Origin: Actinoalloteichus hoggarensis
GTDB taxonomy: Bacteria > Actinomycetota > Actinomycetes > Mycobacteriales > Pseudonocardiaceae
Direction of reading: 5' to 3'
NCBI RefSeq assembly: GCF_002234535.1
Contig: NZ_CP022521.1
Coordinates: 1,488,001-1,552,000, forward strand
DNA: 64,000 bases
A program made the position numbers and the translations under genes. The notes below the pieces were generated by a model. The model saw only the letters and a list, made by a program, of their open reading frames with translations. It made no database searches and was not told the origin of the DNA. Positions 18,062 through 30,209 of the stretch are shown here, piece by piece. The first letter of the stretch is position 1. The number at the start of each line of letters is the position of its first letter.

Positions 18062-18367
18062 ATGTCCCGTTCGGACAGGACGAAACCGATGTGGGTGCGC
18101 TGCATCGAGCACGCCGCCCCGCCGATTCATGATCACCGCTTCGGCGCCTGTGACCTCCCGGACCGCCCGACGCGGGAGGAGACCGACACCCGTTGCCGAT
18201 GGGAGACCGACAGCCTGTCGCCGTTCGGCCGCACGTGTTGCTCCGGTTGTCCGCATCGCTTCTGCCGCAATGAGCGACAGCGGATGAACAAGACCGCCAA
18301 CCGCGATGAACGCCGAGCAGGCAGGCGTGAGGCACGTCGCTACCTGCGAGGCGGGGACGACGACTGA
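18062..18367 (+). CDS. small conserved-looking Cys-rich basic protein, unknown function
   Basis: 101-aa protein starting MSRSDRTKPMWVR. A central HDHRFGACDLP segment contains His and Cys, a Cys cluster CCSGCPHRFC follows near residues 59-68, and the Arg-rich tail (RDERRAGRREARRYLRGG) suggests nucleic-acid or ribosome contact. Similar short proteins beginning MSRSDKT occur in actinobacteria as uncharacterised ORFs (from memory, unverified). The spaced Cys/His residues could hold a metal. ATG 18062 has a weak AGAAAG upstream; an in-frame ATG at 17996 is less likely. It stands alone between prmC and tsaC, with a strong inverted repeat just after it. Confidence 0.6.
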   Translation: MSRSDRTKPMWVRCIEHAAPPIHDHRFGACDLPDRPTREETDTRCRWETDSLSPFGRTCCSGCPHRFCRNERQRMNKTANRDERRAGRREARRYLRGGDDD

Positions 18368-18384
18368 GTCCGACCCGCGTCGCG

Positions 18385-18452
18385 GACGTCCGAGACCGAG
18401 GTGGATCCCGCCGCCGCGGGTGAGTGTTCGGCCCGTCTCGGTCTCGGACGTC
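18385..18452. repeat. 16-bp perfect inverted repeat with a nested hairpin, probable terminator
   Basis: GACGTCCGAGACCGAG (18385-18400) is the exact reverse complement of CTCGGTCTCGGACGTC (18437-18452), with 36 nt between. Inside, CCCGC-CGCC-GCGGG can form a second stem. It begins 18 nt after the small Cys-rich gene. No T-run follows. Between 18453 and 18724 I see only the probable tsaC -10 box. Confidence 0.65.
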
Positions 18453-18724
18453 ACGTCGCTCGCACCCGTCGTCCGCCGCTCTCCGGTACGCCCGTGCGGC
18501 GGGCCGCAGCGAGTCGGTTCACCGCGGCGGACCCAGGCGACCGGGGGATGGGCGAACCGGCGACCCGCCGCTGACTCCGGACCTCCGCAGCCGTCCGCCG
18601 CGCACCGTCGACGCCCGGCTCGCCACGCTTGCGGCCCGTCCCCGGCGCAGGCCGCGCGCCGCTCCGAAGCCGTTCGCTCCGGCCCCCTGACCGATCCTCG
18701 ACGAGGCAGTGCCAGGATCGTCCG

Positions 18725-19372
18725 GTGAGCATCAGCTACGACTGCAACAGCTCGGACACCCGGCAGGCAGGGCTGTCCGCCGCCGCCGACGCGGTGCGCG
18801 CGGGCCAACTGGTGGTGCTGCCCACCGACACGCTCTACGGCATAGGCTGCGACGCCTTCGACGCGGACGCGGTGCGTTCGCTGCTCGCCACGAAGGGCCG
18901 AGGACCGGACATGCCCGTACCGGTGCTGGTCGGCTCGTGGACGACCATCGACGGACTCGTGCTGACCGTGCCCCGATCGGCCCGCACGCTGATCGAGGCA
19001 TTCTGGCCCGGCGGGTTGTCGCTGGTGCTGCCGCACGCGCCGTCGCTGGCGTGGGACCTGGGACGTACGCGCGGCACGGTGATGCTGCGGATGCCGCTGC
19101 ACCCCGTCGCGCTGGAACTGCTGCGTGACGTCGGTCCGATGGCCGTGTCCAGCGCGAACCGTTCCGGCCGTCCGCCCGCCACCACGGCGGAGGCGGCTCG
19201 CGATCAACTCGGCGACGACGTCCGCGTCTACCTCGACGGCGGGACGGCCGAGCACGCGGTGGCCTCCACGATCGTCGATCTCACCGGCGGCGCGCCGAGG
19301 GTGCTGCGGGAGGGGGCGGTCTCCACGGCGGCGATCTCGGAGGCGCTCGGCGTCGACGTCGCCGTGGAATGA
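18725..19372 (+). CDS. tsaC: L-threonylcarbamoyladenylate synthase (TsaC/Sua5 family)
   Basis: Makes threonylcarbamoyl-AMP from threonine, bicarbonate and ATP, the first step of tRNA t6A37 modification. It is a 215-aa YrdC-fold protein. LVVLPTDTLYGIGCDA, the ATKGRGPDMPVPVLVG nucleotide/threonine segment and MAVSSANRSGRPPATT are all family signatures. It lacks the long C-terminal Sua5 domain. GTG 18725 is preceded by CAGGAT (18713-18718) with a 6-nt gap, suggesting a leaderless start. The prfA-prmC-tsaC-glyA-wecA-atp order is common in actinobacteria. Confidence 0.93.
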   Translation: MSISYDCNSSDTRQAGLSAAADAVRAGQLVVLPTDTLYGIGCDAFDADAVRSLLATKGRGPDMPVPVLVGSWTTIDGLVLTVPRSARTLIEAFWPGGLSLVLPHAPSLAWDLGRTRGTVMLRMPLHPVALELLRDVGPMAVSSANRSGRPPATTAEAARDQLGDDVRVYLDGGTAEHAVASTIVDLTGGAPRVLREGAVSTAAISEALGVDVAVE

Positions 19373-19465
19373 TCTTGAACGGCCGGTTTCCGCAGCGCCG
19401 GCCGCCCCGAGTAGCGTTGCCGAAGCATTCGCACGTCGTTGAGCCAGGCGCGAGGAGCAAGCAGA

Positions 19466-20749
<1,284 letters not shown>

Positions 20750-20766
20750 GCTGACAAGGAAGTTCC

Positions 20767-21933
20767 GTGGGCGTTCCGTCCGCTTTCGTCCCAGTGGGAC
20801 TGCCTGTTCGGGAATACCTGCTGGTCTGCCTGACGGCGGCGGCGGTGACCTTCCTGATCACCGGGGTGATCCGGCTCTTCGCCATCAAGGTCGGCGCGGT
20901 CGCCCATCCTCGGCAACGTGACGTGCACGTCAAGCCGATGCCGAGGATGGGCGGGATCGCCATCTTCATCGGCGTCCTCGCCGGAATGCTGCTCGCCTTC
21001 CGGCTGCCCGTGCTCAGCCGCGCCTTCGAGTACTCCAACGACATCATCGCGGTGATCGTGGCGGGCGCGGTGATCGTGATGATCGGCGGACTCGACGACC
21101 GCTTCGAGCTCGACTCGCTCACCAAGCTCGCCGGGCAGGTCACCGCGGCGGGAATCCTGGTGCTCTACGGCGTCCAGTGGTTCTTCTTCTGGGTGCCGTG
21201 GGGCGGCGTCGACGGCGGCGTCGGCTCGCTGCTGTCGCTCAGTGACAACCAGGGCGGCGTGCTGACCGTCCTGCTCGCGGTGGCGATGATCAACGCGATG
21301 AACTTCGTCGACGGTCTCGACGGACTCGCGGCGGGCATCGGACTGATCTCCGCGTTGGCGATCTGGGCCTTCTCGATGACCCTGCTCGAAGACGTCGTCG
21401 CCTATCCGCCCGCGTTGATCGCCGCGACGCTGGCGGGCGGCTGCCTGGGATTCCTGCCCTACAACTTCCAACCGGCGAAGCTGTTCATGGGAGATTCGGG
21501 GTCGATGCTGATCGGCCTGATGCTCGTGGCGGCCAGCACGACCGCGTCGGGTCGCATCGACTACTCGCGCTACGGCGGCTCCGACGCGCTGGCGCTGCTC
21601 TCGCCGCTGGTGGTGGTGGCGGCGGTGCTGTTCCTGCCGATGCTCGACCTCATCATGGCGGTGATCCGGCGGACGCGGCGCGGGCAGAGCCCGTTCAGCG
21701 CCGACAAGATGCACCTGCATCACCGGCTGTTGGAGATCGGCCATTCGCAGCGCCGCGCGGTGCTGCTCATCTATCTGTGGGCGGCCGTGCTGGCCTTCGG
21801 CGCCGTGGCGTTGACGCTGTTCGAGCCGGTCGTGGTCGGCTGGGGCATGGGGGCGGCGTTGATCGTCGTGATCACCACGTCGGCGATCCCGAGGCTGCGG
21901 GCCCGCCGACGGGAGCGGACCCAGGCGGGCTGA
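20767..21933 (+). CDS. wecA: undecaprenyl/decaprenyl-phosphate GlcNAc-1-phosphate transferase (WecA/Rfe family)
   Basis: Polytopic enzyme transferring GlcNAc-1-P from UDP-GlcNAc to a polyprenyl phosphate, which starts cell-wall glycopolymer or arabinogalactan-linker assembly. It is 388 aa with about ten or eleven transmembrane helices. Motifs seen: PRMGGIAIF, GGLDDRFELD (Asp pair for Mg2+), NFVDGLDGLAAG, KLFMGDSGSM and HMHHRLL-like HLHHRLLEIG. MraY-specific features are not seen and the family partner is Rfe. GTG 20767 follows AAGGA. It is the same operon as glyA and lies upstream of atpI, as in Mycobacterium. Confidence 0.93.
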   Translation: MGVPSAFVPVGLPVREYLLVCLTAAAVTFLITGVIRLFAIKVGAVAHPRQRDVHVKPMPRMGGIAIFIGVLAGMLLAFRLPVLSRAFEYSNDIIAVIVAGAVIVMIGGLDDRFELDSLTKLAGQVTAAGILVLYGVQWFFFWVPWGGVDGGVGSLLSLSDNQGGVLTVLLAVAMINAMNFVDGLDGLAAGIGLISALAIWAFSMTLLEDVVAYPPALIAATLAGGCLGFLPYNFQPAKLFMGDSGSMLIGLMLVAASTTASGRIDYSRYGGSDALALLSPLVVVAAVLFLPMLDLIMAVIRRTRRGQSPFSADKMHLHHRLLEIGHSQRRAVLLIYLWAAVLAFGAVALTLFEPVVVGWGMGAALIVVITTSAIPRLRARRRERTQAG

Positions 21934-21943
21934 GGACCGCCGA

Positions 21944-21967
21944 GCGGCCGGCGGGGCCGTCGGCCGC
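21944..21967 (+). terminator. candidate wecA terminator hairpin
   Basis: GCGGCCG (21944-21950) pairs with CGGCCGC (21961-21967) across 10 nt, starting 11 nt after the wecA stop. No T-run follows. The remaining sequence to 22385 contains a CCGATGTTC direct repeat (about 22001 and 22025) but no gene I can support. Confidence 0.45.
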
Positions 21968-22385
21968 AGGTCGGAGTGTGTCAAACGCGGGGGCGCGCGA
22001 GCCGATGTTCGCCTGAAGTTCGTCCGATGTTCCACCTCCGGTGTCGGGTCGGTCGGCGGTCCTGCCCGGCCGGGTCCCCGTCTCGGGCTCACCCGGCCGT
22101 GCCGCCGCGAGATTGGGCGGGCCTGGCACCCAGTAGACGACCCGACCGATTCGGCGGTCCGGTCCGCCGTCGACCCGGGAGCGGCGTCGGTGCTGGTCAA
22201 CGGCCTGGCGACGGTCCGAGAACCCGTTGGCGGCGGCCGGAATCCGCCACTCTCGCCCCACCGTCGGCGCCACCGCCGCCGGGCCTGTCCGGCCCGCGAC
22301 GGGCGGCGAGGCCGGGCCGGGGGTGCGGGGCCGGTGGGCGTATTGGGCACAATGGGTGAATGACCGCACGAAAGAGGAGCCTCCG

Positions 22386-22874
22386 GTGACCGCTGTCTCC
22401 ACGACGGAAGCGATGCGCTCCGCGCTGCGACAGGCGTCGTTCGCGGCACTGATCCTCGCGCTGCCCGCCGTGGGCATCGGCTGGCTCGTCGCCGATCTGC
22501 CCGGCGTCTGGGGCGCGGTGCTGGGCGTCGCGATCGCCGCGGGCTTCCTGCTGGTCACGCTGGTGGCGACCCTCGCGACGGCCAACGCCTCCCCGGTGGC
22601 CATGGCCGCCGCCGTCCTCGGCTCCTGGGGCGGGAAGATGGTGGTGCTCTTCGTGGTGCTGTTCCTCATCCGCGACCAGGAGTTCTATTCGCGCGGTGTG
22701 TTGTTCGCCGTCCTGGTGGTGACGGTGATCGGCATCCTGGCCGTGCAGACGCGGGTACTGCTCCGAGCGAAGACCCTGTATGTCGAACCGAACCCATCGA
22801 GTGCCGCGAAGGCCACCGAAGGTGACGAAATGGACGTGACCGGCGTCTCTCCAACGGGTGACAGGAGCGCCTGA
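22386..22874 (+). CDS. atpI: ATP synthase protein I (AtpI)
   Basis: 162-aa membrane protein with four hydrophobic segments (about 15-33, 38-60, 66-92, 98-122) and a hydrophilic tail, at the usual position before atpB. AtpI family members help assemble the c-ring and may aid Mg2+ uptake. Sequence similarity in the family is weak, so position and topology carry much of the call. GTG 22386 follows GAGGAG. A 310-nt gap, with a possible promoter, separates it from atpB. Confidence 0.8.
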   Translation: MTAVSTTEAMRSALRQASFAALILALPAVGIGWLVADLPGVWGAVLGVAIAAGFLLVTLVATLATANASPVAMAAAVLGSWGGKMVVLFVVLFLIRDQEFYSRGVLFAVLVVTVIGILAVQTRVLLRAKTLYVEPNPSSAAKATEGDEMDVTGVSPTGDRSA

Positions 22875-22908
22875 CCACCGGGGTTGGGTCAGCGTGATGA
22901 CCCTGGTG

Positions 22909-22938
22909 TTCGGGGTTCCGGCAGCCGATTGGTAGTGT
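22909..22938 (+). promoter_or_regulatory. possible promoter for the atpB-onward genes
   Basis: TTCGGG (22909-22914), an 18-bp spacer and TAGTGT (22933-22938) lie in the atpI-atpB gap, about 245 nt before atpB. The -35 match is weak. The size of the gap suggests that the structural atp genes have their own start. Confidence 0.3.
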
Positions 22939-23184
22939 TCGCCTCAGGACGAGATCGAACGGACATTCTCCCCAAATGGGTGAGGGCACCTGTTCGGTCC
23001 GTCACCTACGTCCGTATCGCAGCCGCGATGTCCGGATCACGCAGGTCCACCATGGACGCGCTTCAGGCCGAGGCTTCGTGCCTGTGCTCCAGCATGGCCA
23101 CGGTGTGCCCCATCAACGACGTCCGTTTCGGCCGGGCTGGATCGACAGCCGGCTCCGACCAGGGAGACCACACTGAACGCGCAA

Positions 23185-23988
23185 GTGTTGGCCGCCACGC
23201 TGGCCGCAGGCGGAGCGCCCGAGTTCCACGCGCCGGGCCTGGAGGAGTTCTACCCCGCTGCGGTCCTGTTCGAAGGCACCATCTTCGAGATCAACCGCAT
23301 CATGCTGATCCGCCTGCTCGTGGTGCTGGCGTTGTCGCTGTTCTTCATCTTCGCGCTGCGCAGGACCAGGCTGGTGCCGCGCGGCCTGCAGAACTTCGCC
23401 GAGTGGTGCCTGGACTTCGTCCGGCTGCAGATCGCCGAGGAGATCCTCGGCAAGGTCCAGGGACGCCGGTTCCTTCCGGTGCTGATGATCTTGTTCTTCG
23501 GCATCTTCGGCATGAACATCACCGGTGTCATCCCGTTCCTCAACATCGGTGCCACCAGTCTCATCGGCTTCCCACTGGTGATGGCCCTCTTCGTCTGGGT
23601 GGTCTTCATCGTCGCGGGCATCAAGGCTCAGGGCGGCGGCGCCTTCCTGAAGAACACCGTGATGCCGCCCGGGGTCCCGGGGTGGATGGCGCCGATCATG
23701 ATCCCGATCGAGTTCGCCTCGGCCTTCGTGGTCCGGCCGTTCTCGCTCACGGTGCGGCTCCTGGCGAACATGCTCGCCGGCCACATCATCCTGGTGCTGT
23801 TCTTCTCAGCCACCCATTTTTTGTTCTTCGAGGCGGGCTCCGCCTTGATCGCGCCTGCCGGCCTGCTCACCCTGACCATGGGTTTCGCGTTCACCCTCTT
23901 CGAGATCATGGTCGCCGTCCTGCAGGCCTACATCTTCACTCTGCTCGCCGCGGTCTACATCGATCTCTCGCAGCACGCCGAGCACTAA
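23185..23988 (+). CDS. atpB: ATP synthase subunit a
   Basis: Stator half-channel subunit of Fo. It has five or six transmembrane helices. The essential arginine lies in SLTVRLLANMLAGH, and conserved polar residues follow in the C-terminal helix (FEIMVAVLQAYIFTLLAAVYI). GTG 23185 gives 267 aa, but AGGGAGA (23160-23166) is about 19 nt away, too far. An in-frame CTG at 23173 is ideally spaced and would add LNAQ, so a rare CTG start is possible. It is the first of the structural atp genes. Confidence 0.95.
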   Translation: MLAATLAAGGAPEFHAPGLEEFYPAAVLFEGTIFEINRIMLIRLLVVLALSLFFIFALRRTRLVPRGLQNFAEWCLDFVRLQIAEEILGKVQGRRFLPVLMILFFGIFGMNITGVIPFLNIGATSLIGFPLVMALFVWVVFIVAGIKAQGGGAFLKNTVMPPGVPGWMAPIMIPIEFASAFVVRPFSLTVRLLANMLAGHIILVLFFSATHFLFFEAGSALIAPAGLLTLTMGFAFTLFEIMVAVLQAYIFTLLAAVYIDLSQHAEH

Positions 23989-24345
<357 letters not shown>

Positions 24346-24365
24346 GCCGACACTCAACGAGTTAG

Positions 24366-24917
24366 GTGACCAACGTGGCTATTGACGCAGTGCTGGCGGA
24401 GGCGCAGAACCCGCTCCTGCCTGCCTCGTACGACATCATCTGGTCCCTGGTCTGCTTCGTCGCCATCGCCTTCCTCTTCTGGAAGTACGTGATGCCCCGC
24501 TTCGGCGCCCTGCTCGACGAGCGCGCGGCCAAGATCGAGGGCGGCATCGCCAAGGCGGAGGCCGCACAGGCCGAGGCCGCGGAGCTGCTGGAGCAGTACA
24601 AGGCCCAGCTCGCCGAGGCGCGTTCCGAGGCGGCCCGGATTCGGGACGACGCTCGAGCCGAAGGCGAGCAGATCGTCGAGGAGATGCGGCAGCGTGCTCA
24701 GGAGGAGTCCGCCCGCATCCTCGCGCAGGGGCAGCTTCAGCTCGACGCGCAGCGGGCGCAGATCGTCACGGAGCTCCGGGGCGACCTGGGGCGCATCGCG
24801 GTCGACCTGGCCGGACGAGTGGTCGGCGAATCCCTGGAGGACGAGGCCCGGCAGCGCGGGACCGTCGACCGGTTCCTCGACGAGCTGGACTCCGTGTCGG
24901 CGCCGGCCAAGTCGTGA
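24366..24917 (+). CDS. atpF: ATP synthase subunit b
   Basis: Peripheral stalk subunit, 183 aa. One N-terminal transmembrane helix (about 23-45) is followed by a long Ala/Glu/Arg-rich amphipathic helix (50-165) that dimerises and binds delta. GTG 24366 starts 20 nt after atpE with no clear ribosome site; GTG 24375 (MAIDAVLAE) is an alternative. A 55-nt gap leads to atpH. Unlike in mycobacteria, subunit b is not fused to delta. Confidence 0.95.
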   Translation: MTNVAIDAVLAEAQNPLLPASYDIIWSLVCFVAIAFLFWKYVMPRFGALLDERAAKIEGGIAKAEAAQAEAAELLEQYKAQLAEARSEAARIRDDARAEGEQIVEEMRQRAQEESARILAQGQLQLDAQRAQIVTELRGDLGRIAVDLAGRVVGESLEDEARQRGTVDRFLDELDSVSAPAKS

Positions 24918-24972
24918 ACGAATGCCGTGAGCAGCGCACGCGCCAGCTCAAGATGAGGACGGTGAGATTGCG

Positions 24973-25800
24973 GTGACCACACTCAACGCCGCGAGTCGAG
25001 ACGCCTTCGCCGAAGCCGAGCGACGGCTGTTCGCCGAACTCGACGGCACGACCGCCGAGGTGGCGGCCGGGCTGGGCGAGGACCTGAGTGCGGTGGCTCG
25101 GCTGCTCGGCCGGGAGACCGGCCTGCGGAGGGCGGTCGGGGACCCGTCCGCCGACTCCGCTACCCGCGAGGGTCTCGTCCGGGCGGTGCTCGGCGAGAAG
25201 GTCGGTGAGCGGGCTTTCGCGGTGCTGGCCGCCGCGGTCACCGCTCGCTGGTCCAGCCCGCGTGAGCTGGTCCACGGCATCGTGCTGCTCGGCCGGACCG
25301 CGTTGCTGATCAGCGCCGAGAAGGACGGGCGTCTCGACGCGGTGGAGGACGAGCTCTTCCGGCTCGGGCGCATCGTGGCGAGCAGGCCGGATCTCGAACA
25401 GCTGCTGAGCGATCCGGCGGGCAACGTCGGCGGTAAGACCGCGCTGGTCCGCGGCCTGCTGGCCGACAAGGTCGAGTCCGTGACCCTGTCGCTGGTGGAA
25501 GACCTGCTACACCGCCTGCGCGGCGGTGACGTGGTCGAGGAGATCGACGAGCTCGCCGGTGCGGCTGCCGCCCGGCGAGAGCGTTCGGTCGCCTACGTGC
25601 GGACCGCCGTGCCTCTCACCGAGGCGCAGCAGACCAGGCTGGCCGCGACGCTGACCCGAATCTATGCACGTCAGGTGGCTTTGCACCTGGAGGTGGACCC
25701 GACGGTGGGCGGTGGACTGCTGATCCGAGTCGGCGACGAGGTGATCGACGGCACCGCCGCGGGGCGGCTGGCCGCACTCGGTCGTCGGCTCGCGGGCTGA
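24973..25800 (+). CDS. atpH: ATP synthase subunit delta
   Basis: 275-aa OSCP-type subunit linking the b stalk to the top of F1. It has the N-terminal helical bundle (about 10-110) and C-terminal domain (YVRTAVPLTEAQQTRLAATL, then LEVDPTVGGGLLIRVGDEVIDGT). It is longer than E. coli delta (177 aa), as is usual in actinobacteria. GTG 24973 follows GGTGAGAT. A MITE-like insertion separates it from atpA. Confidence 0.94.
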   Translation: MTTLNAASRDAFAEAERRLFAELDGTTAEVAAGLGEDLSAVARLLGRETGLRRAVGDPSADSATREGLVRAVLGEKVGERAFAVLAAAVTARWSSPRELVHGIVLLGRTALLISAEKDGRLDAVEDELFRLGRIVASRPDLEQLLSDPAGNVGGKTALVRGLLADKVESVTLSLVEDLLHRLRGGDVVEEIDELAGAAAARRERSVAYVRTAVPLTEAQQTRLAATLTRIYARQVALHLEVDPTVGGGLLIRVGDEVIDGTAAGRLAALGRRLAG

Positions 25801-25846
25801 CCACGACGCCTCGATCACGACCCACCGCACACCCGACAATGCCTGA

Positions 25847-26005
25847 GAGCCTGTCTTTGATCCCTCTCCGTCGTGAGCGGGGATCGGCGTGGACGAGCTG
25901 CAAGGCGGAGGAGTGAGCCATAGCGGAGCTATGGTGACCGACGACAACGCCGCAGATCGCCACGCTGGCCCCGCGCGACAGGAATGCGGGATCGAGGACA
26001 GGCTC
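25847..26005. mobile_element. MITE-like element (about 159 bp) between atpH and atpA
   Basis: The left end GAGCCTGTCTTTGATCCC (25847-25864) and right end GGGATCGAGGACAGGCTC (25988-26005) are inverted repeats matching at 16 of 18 positions. No transposase is encoded. The interior has a perfect 7-bp stem CCATAGC-GGA-GCTATGG (25918-25934). The ends resemble terminal repeats of IS elements common in actinomycetes (recalled, not searched). No clear target duplication is visible, so it may be old. It makes the atpH-atpA gap 232 nt, far longer than the other gaps in the cluster. Confidence 0.6.
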
Positions 26006-26032
26006 ATAGAACGAAGCGAGAGCAGGAACGAC

Positions 26033-27682
26033 ATGGCGGAGCTGACGATCTCGTCGGACGAGATCCGCAGTGCGATCGAGAAGTACGTCTCCAGCTACTC
26101 CCCGGAGGTCAACCGGGAAGAGGTCGGCGTCGTCGTCGACACCAGCGATGGCATCGCCCATGTCGAGGGCCTGCCCTCGGCGATGACCAACGAGCTGCTG
26201 GAGTTCCCCGGCGGCGTGCTCGGCGTGGCGCTGAACCTGGAGGCCAGGGAGATCGGCGCGGTCATCCTCGGTGACTACGACACCATCGAGGAGGGCCAGG
26301 AGGTCAAGCGGACCGGGCAGGTGCTGTCCGTTCCCGTGGGTGACAACTTCCTCGGTCGGGTCATCGACCCGCTGGGCGCCCCCATCGACGGACTCGGTGA
26401 GATCGTCGCCGAGACCACTCGTCCGCTGGAGCTGCAGGCCGCCTCGGTCGTGCAGCGGCAGCCGGTCGGCGAGCCGATGCAGACCGGCATCAAGGCCATC
26501 GACGCGATCACGCCGATCGGCCGCGGCCAGCGACAGCTGATCATCGGCGACCGTAAGACCGGCAAGACCACGGTCTGCGTCGACACGATCATCAACCAGA
26601 AGGCCAACTGGGCGACCGGCGACCCGACGCAGCAGGTGCGCTGCATCTACGTCGCGATCGGGCAGAAGGGCTCCACCATCGCGGGCGTCAAGGCCGCGCT
26701 GGAGGAGGCGGGCGCGCTGGAGTACACCACCATCGTCGCCGCCCCCGCCTCGGACTCGGCGGGCTTCAAGTGGATCGCCCCGTACGTCGGCTCGGCGCTC
26801 GGTCAGCACTGGATGTACCAGGGCAAGCACGTCCTGATCGTCTTCGACGACCTGACCAAGCAGGCGGAGGCCTACCGCGCCATCTCGCTGCTGCTGCGTC
26901 GCCCGCCGGGCCGCGAGGCCTACCCCGGTGACGTGTTCTACCTGCACTCGCGGCTGCTGGAGCGGTGCGCGAAGCTCTCCGACGAGCTGGGCGCGGGCTC
27001 GATGACCGGTCTGCCGATCATCGAGACCAAGGCCAACGACGTGTCGGCCTACATCCCGACCAACGTCATCTCCATCACCGACGGACAGGTGTTCCTGGAG
27101 TCCGACCTGTTCAACGCAGGTCAGCGACCCGCCATCAACGTCGGTGTGTCGGTCTCCCGAGTCGGCGGCGCCGCGCAGACCAAGGCGATGAAGTCGGTCG
27201 TCGGCACCCTGCGGATCGACCTGTCGCAGTTCCGCGAGCTGGAGGCCTTCGCGGCCTTCGCCTCCGACCTCGACGCCTCCTCCAAGGCACAGCTCGACCG
27301 GGGTTCGCGCCTCATGGAGCTGCTGCGGCAGGACGCCTACTCGCCGGTGCCGGTCGCCGAGCAGATCGTCTCGATCTACGCGGGCACCAAGGGCTACCTC
27401 GACTCGGTGCCGATCGCGGACGTGCGTCGCTTCGAGTCGGAGCTGCACGACTTCCTCCGCCGCAGGCACGAGGGCATCCTGAGCGAGATCTTCGAGACCA
27501 AGAAGCTCTCCTCGGAGAACGAGGAGCGGCTCGCCACGGCGATCAACGAGTTCAAGGAGCAGTTCACCGCCTCCGACGGCTCGTCGGTCGTGGTGCGCGA
27601 GGCCGAGGCCGAGGCGATGGACGCCGACAACGTCGGTCAGGAATCCGTGAAGGTTCACCGACCGGCTCCGGCCAAGAAGTGA
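26033..27682 (+). CDS. atpA: ATP synthase subunit alpha
   Basis: 549-aa non-catalytic nucleotide-binding subunit of F1. The beta-barrel domain is at about 30-95. Walker A is GDRKTGKTT (172-180), Walker B is [11 protein letters not shown], and the arginine-finger region is [16 protein letters not shown]. The acidic C-terminal extension (about 515-549) is typical of actinobacteria. ATG 26033 ([11 protein letters not shown]) is chosen because AGCAGGAA precedes it; a frame extending upstream is MITE sequence. Confidence 0.97.
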   Translation: MAELTISSDEIRSAIEKYVSSYSPEVNREEVGVVVDTSDGIAHVEGLPSAMTNELLEFPGGVLGVALNLEAREIGAVILGDYDTIEEGQEVKRTGQVLSVPVGDNFLGRVIDPLGAPIDGLGEIVAETTRPLELQAASVVQRQPVGEPMQTGIKAIDAITPIGRGQRQLIIGDRKTGKTTVCVDTIINQKANWATGDPTQQVRCIYVAIGQKGSTIAGVKAALEEAGALEYTTIVAAPASDSAGFKWIAPYVGSALGQHWMYQGKHVLIVFDDLTKQAEAYRAISLLLRRPPGREAYPGDVFYLHSRLLERCAKLSDELGAGSMTGLPIIETKANDVSAYIPTNVISITDGQVFLESDLFNAGQRPAINVGVSVSRVGGAAQTKAMKSVVGTLRIDLSQFRELEAFAAFASDLDASSKAQLDRGSRLMELLRQDAYSPVPVAEQIVSIYAGTKGYLDSVPIADVRRFESELHDFLRRRHEGILSEIFETKKLSSENEERLATAINEFKEQFTASDGSSVVVREAEAEAMDADNVGQESVKVHRPAPAKK

Positions 27683-27693
27683 CGTGGTGACGG

Positions 27694-30055
<2,362 letters not shown>

Positions 30056-30091
30056 GCCGAGCCCCACGCGCACCGCGCCGCGGACTGAGAC

Positions 30092-30120
30092 GGGTCGGAC
30101 TCCCAGTGGGAGTCCGGCCC
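30092..30120. terminator. strong terminator hairpin after atpD, probably bidirectional
   Basis: GGGTCGGACTCCC (30092-30104) pairs with GGGAGTCCGGCCC (30108-30120) around AGT, a 13-bp stem with one G-U pair. It lies between atpD and the converging sigma-linked gene. It should stop atp transcription before atpC. Confidence 0.75.
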
Positions 30121-30209
30121 GTTCGTCGTTGTCGAGGAGGCGTCGGCGGGCTGAGCACGACCGGATCACGTTCGACCCGGCCGGTCCGCGGGCGTCGCCG
30201 CCAGTCGGG

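Noticed and set aside
25616-27658. 680-residue minus-strand open frame opposite atpH/atpA
   Set aside because: Composition is a shadow of the GC-rich atpA codons (His/Arg/Asp-rich); no recognisable domain and it crosses the MITE-like element.
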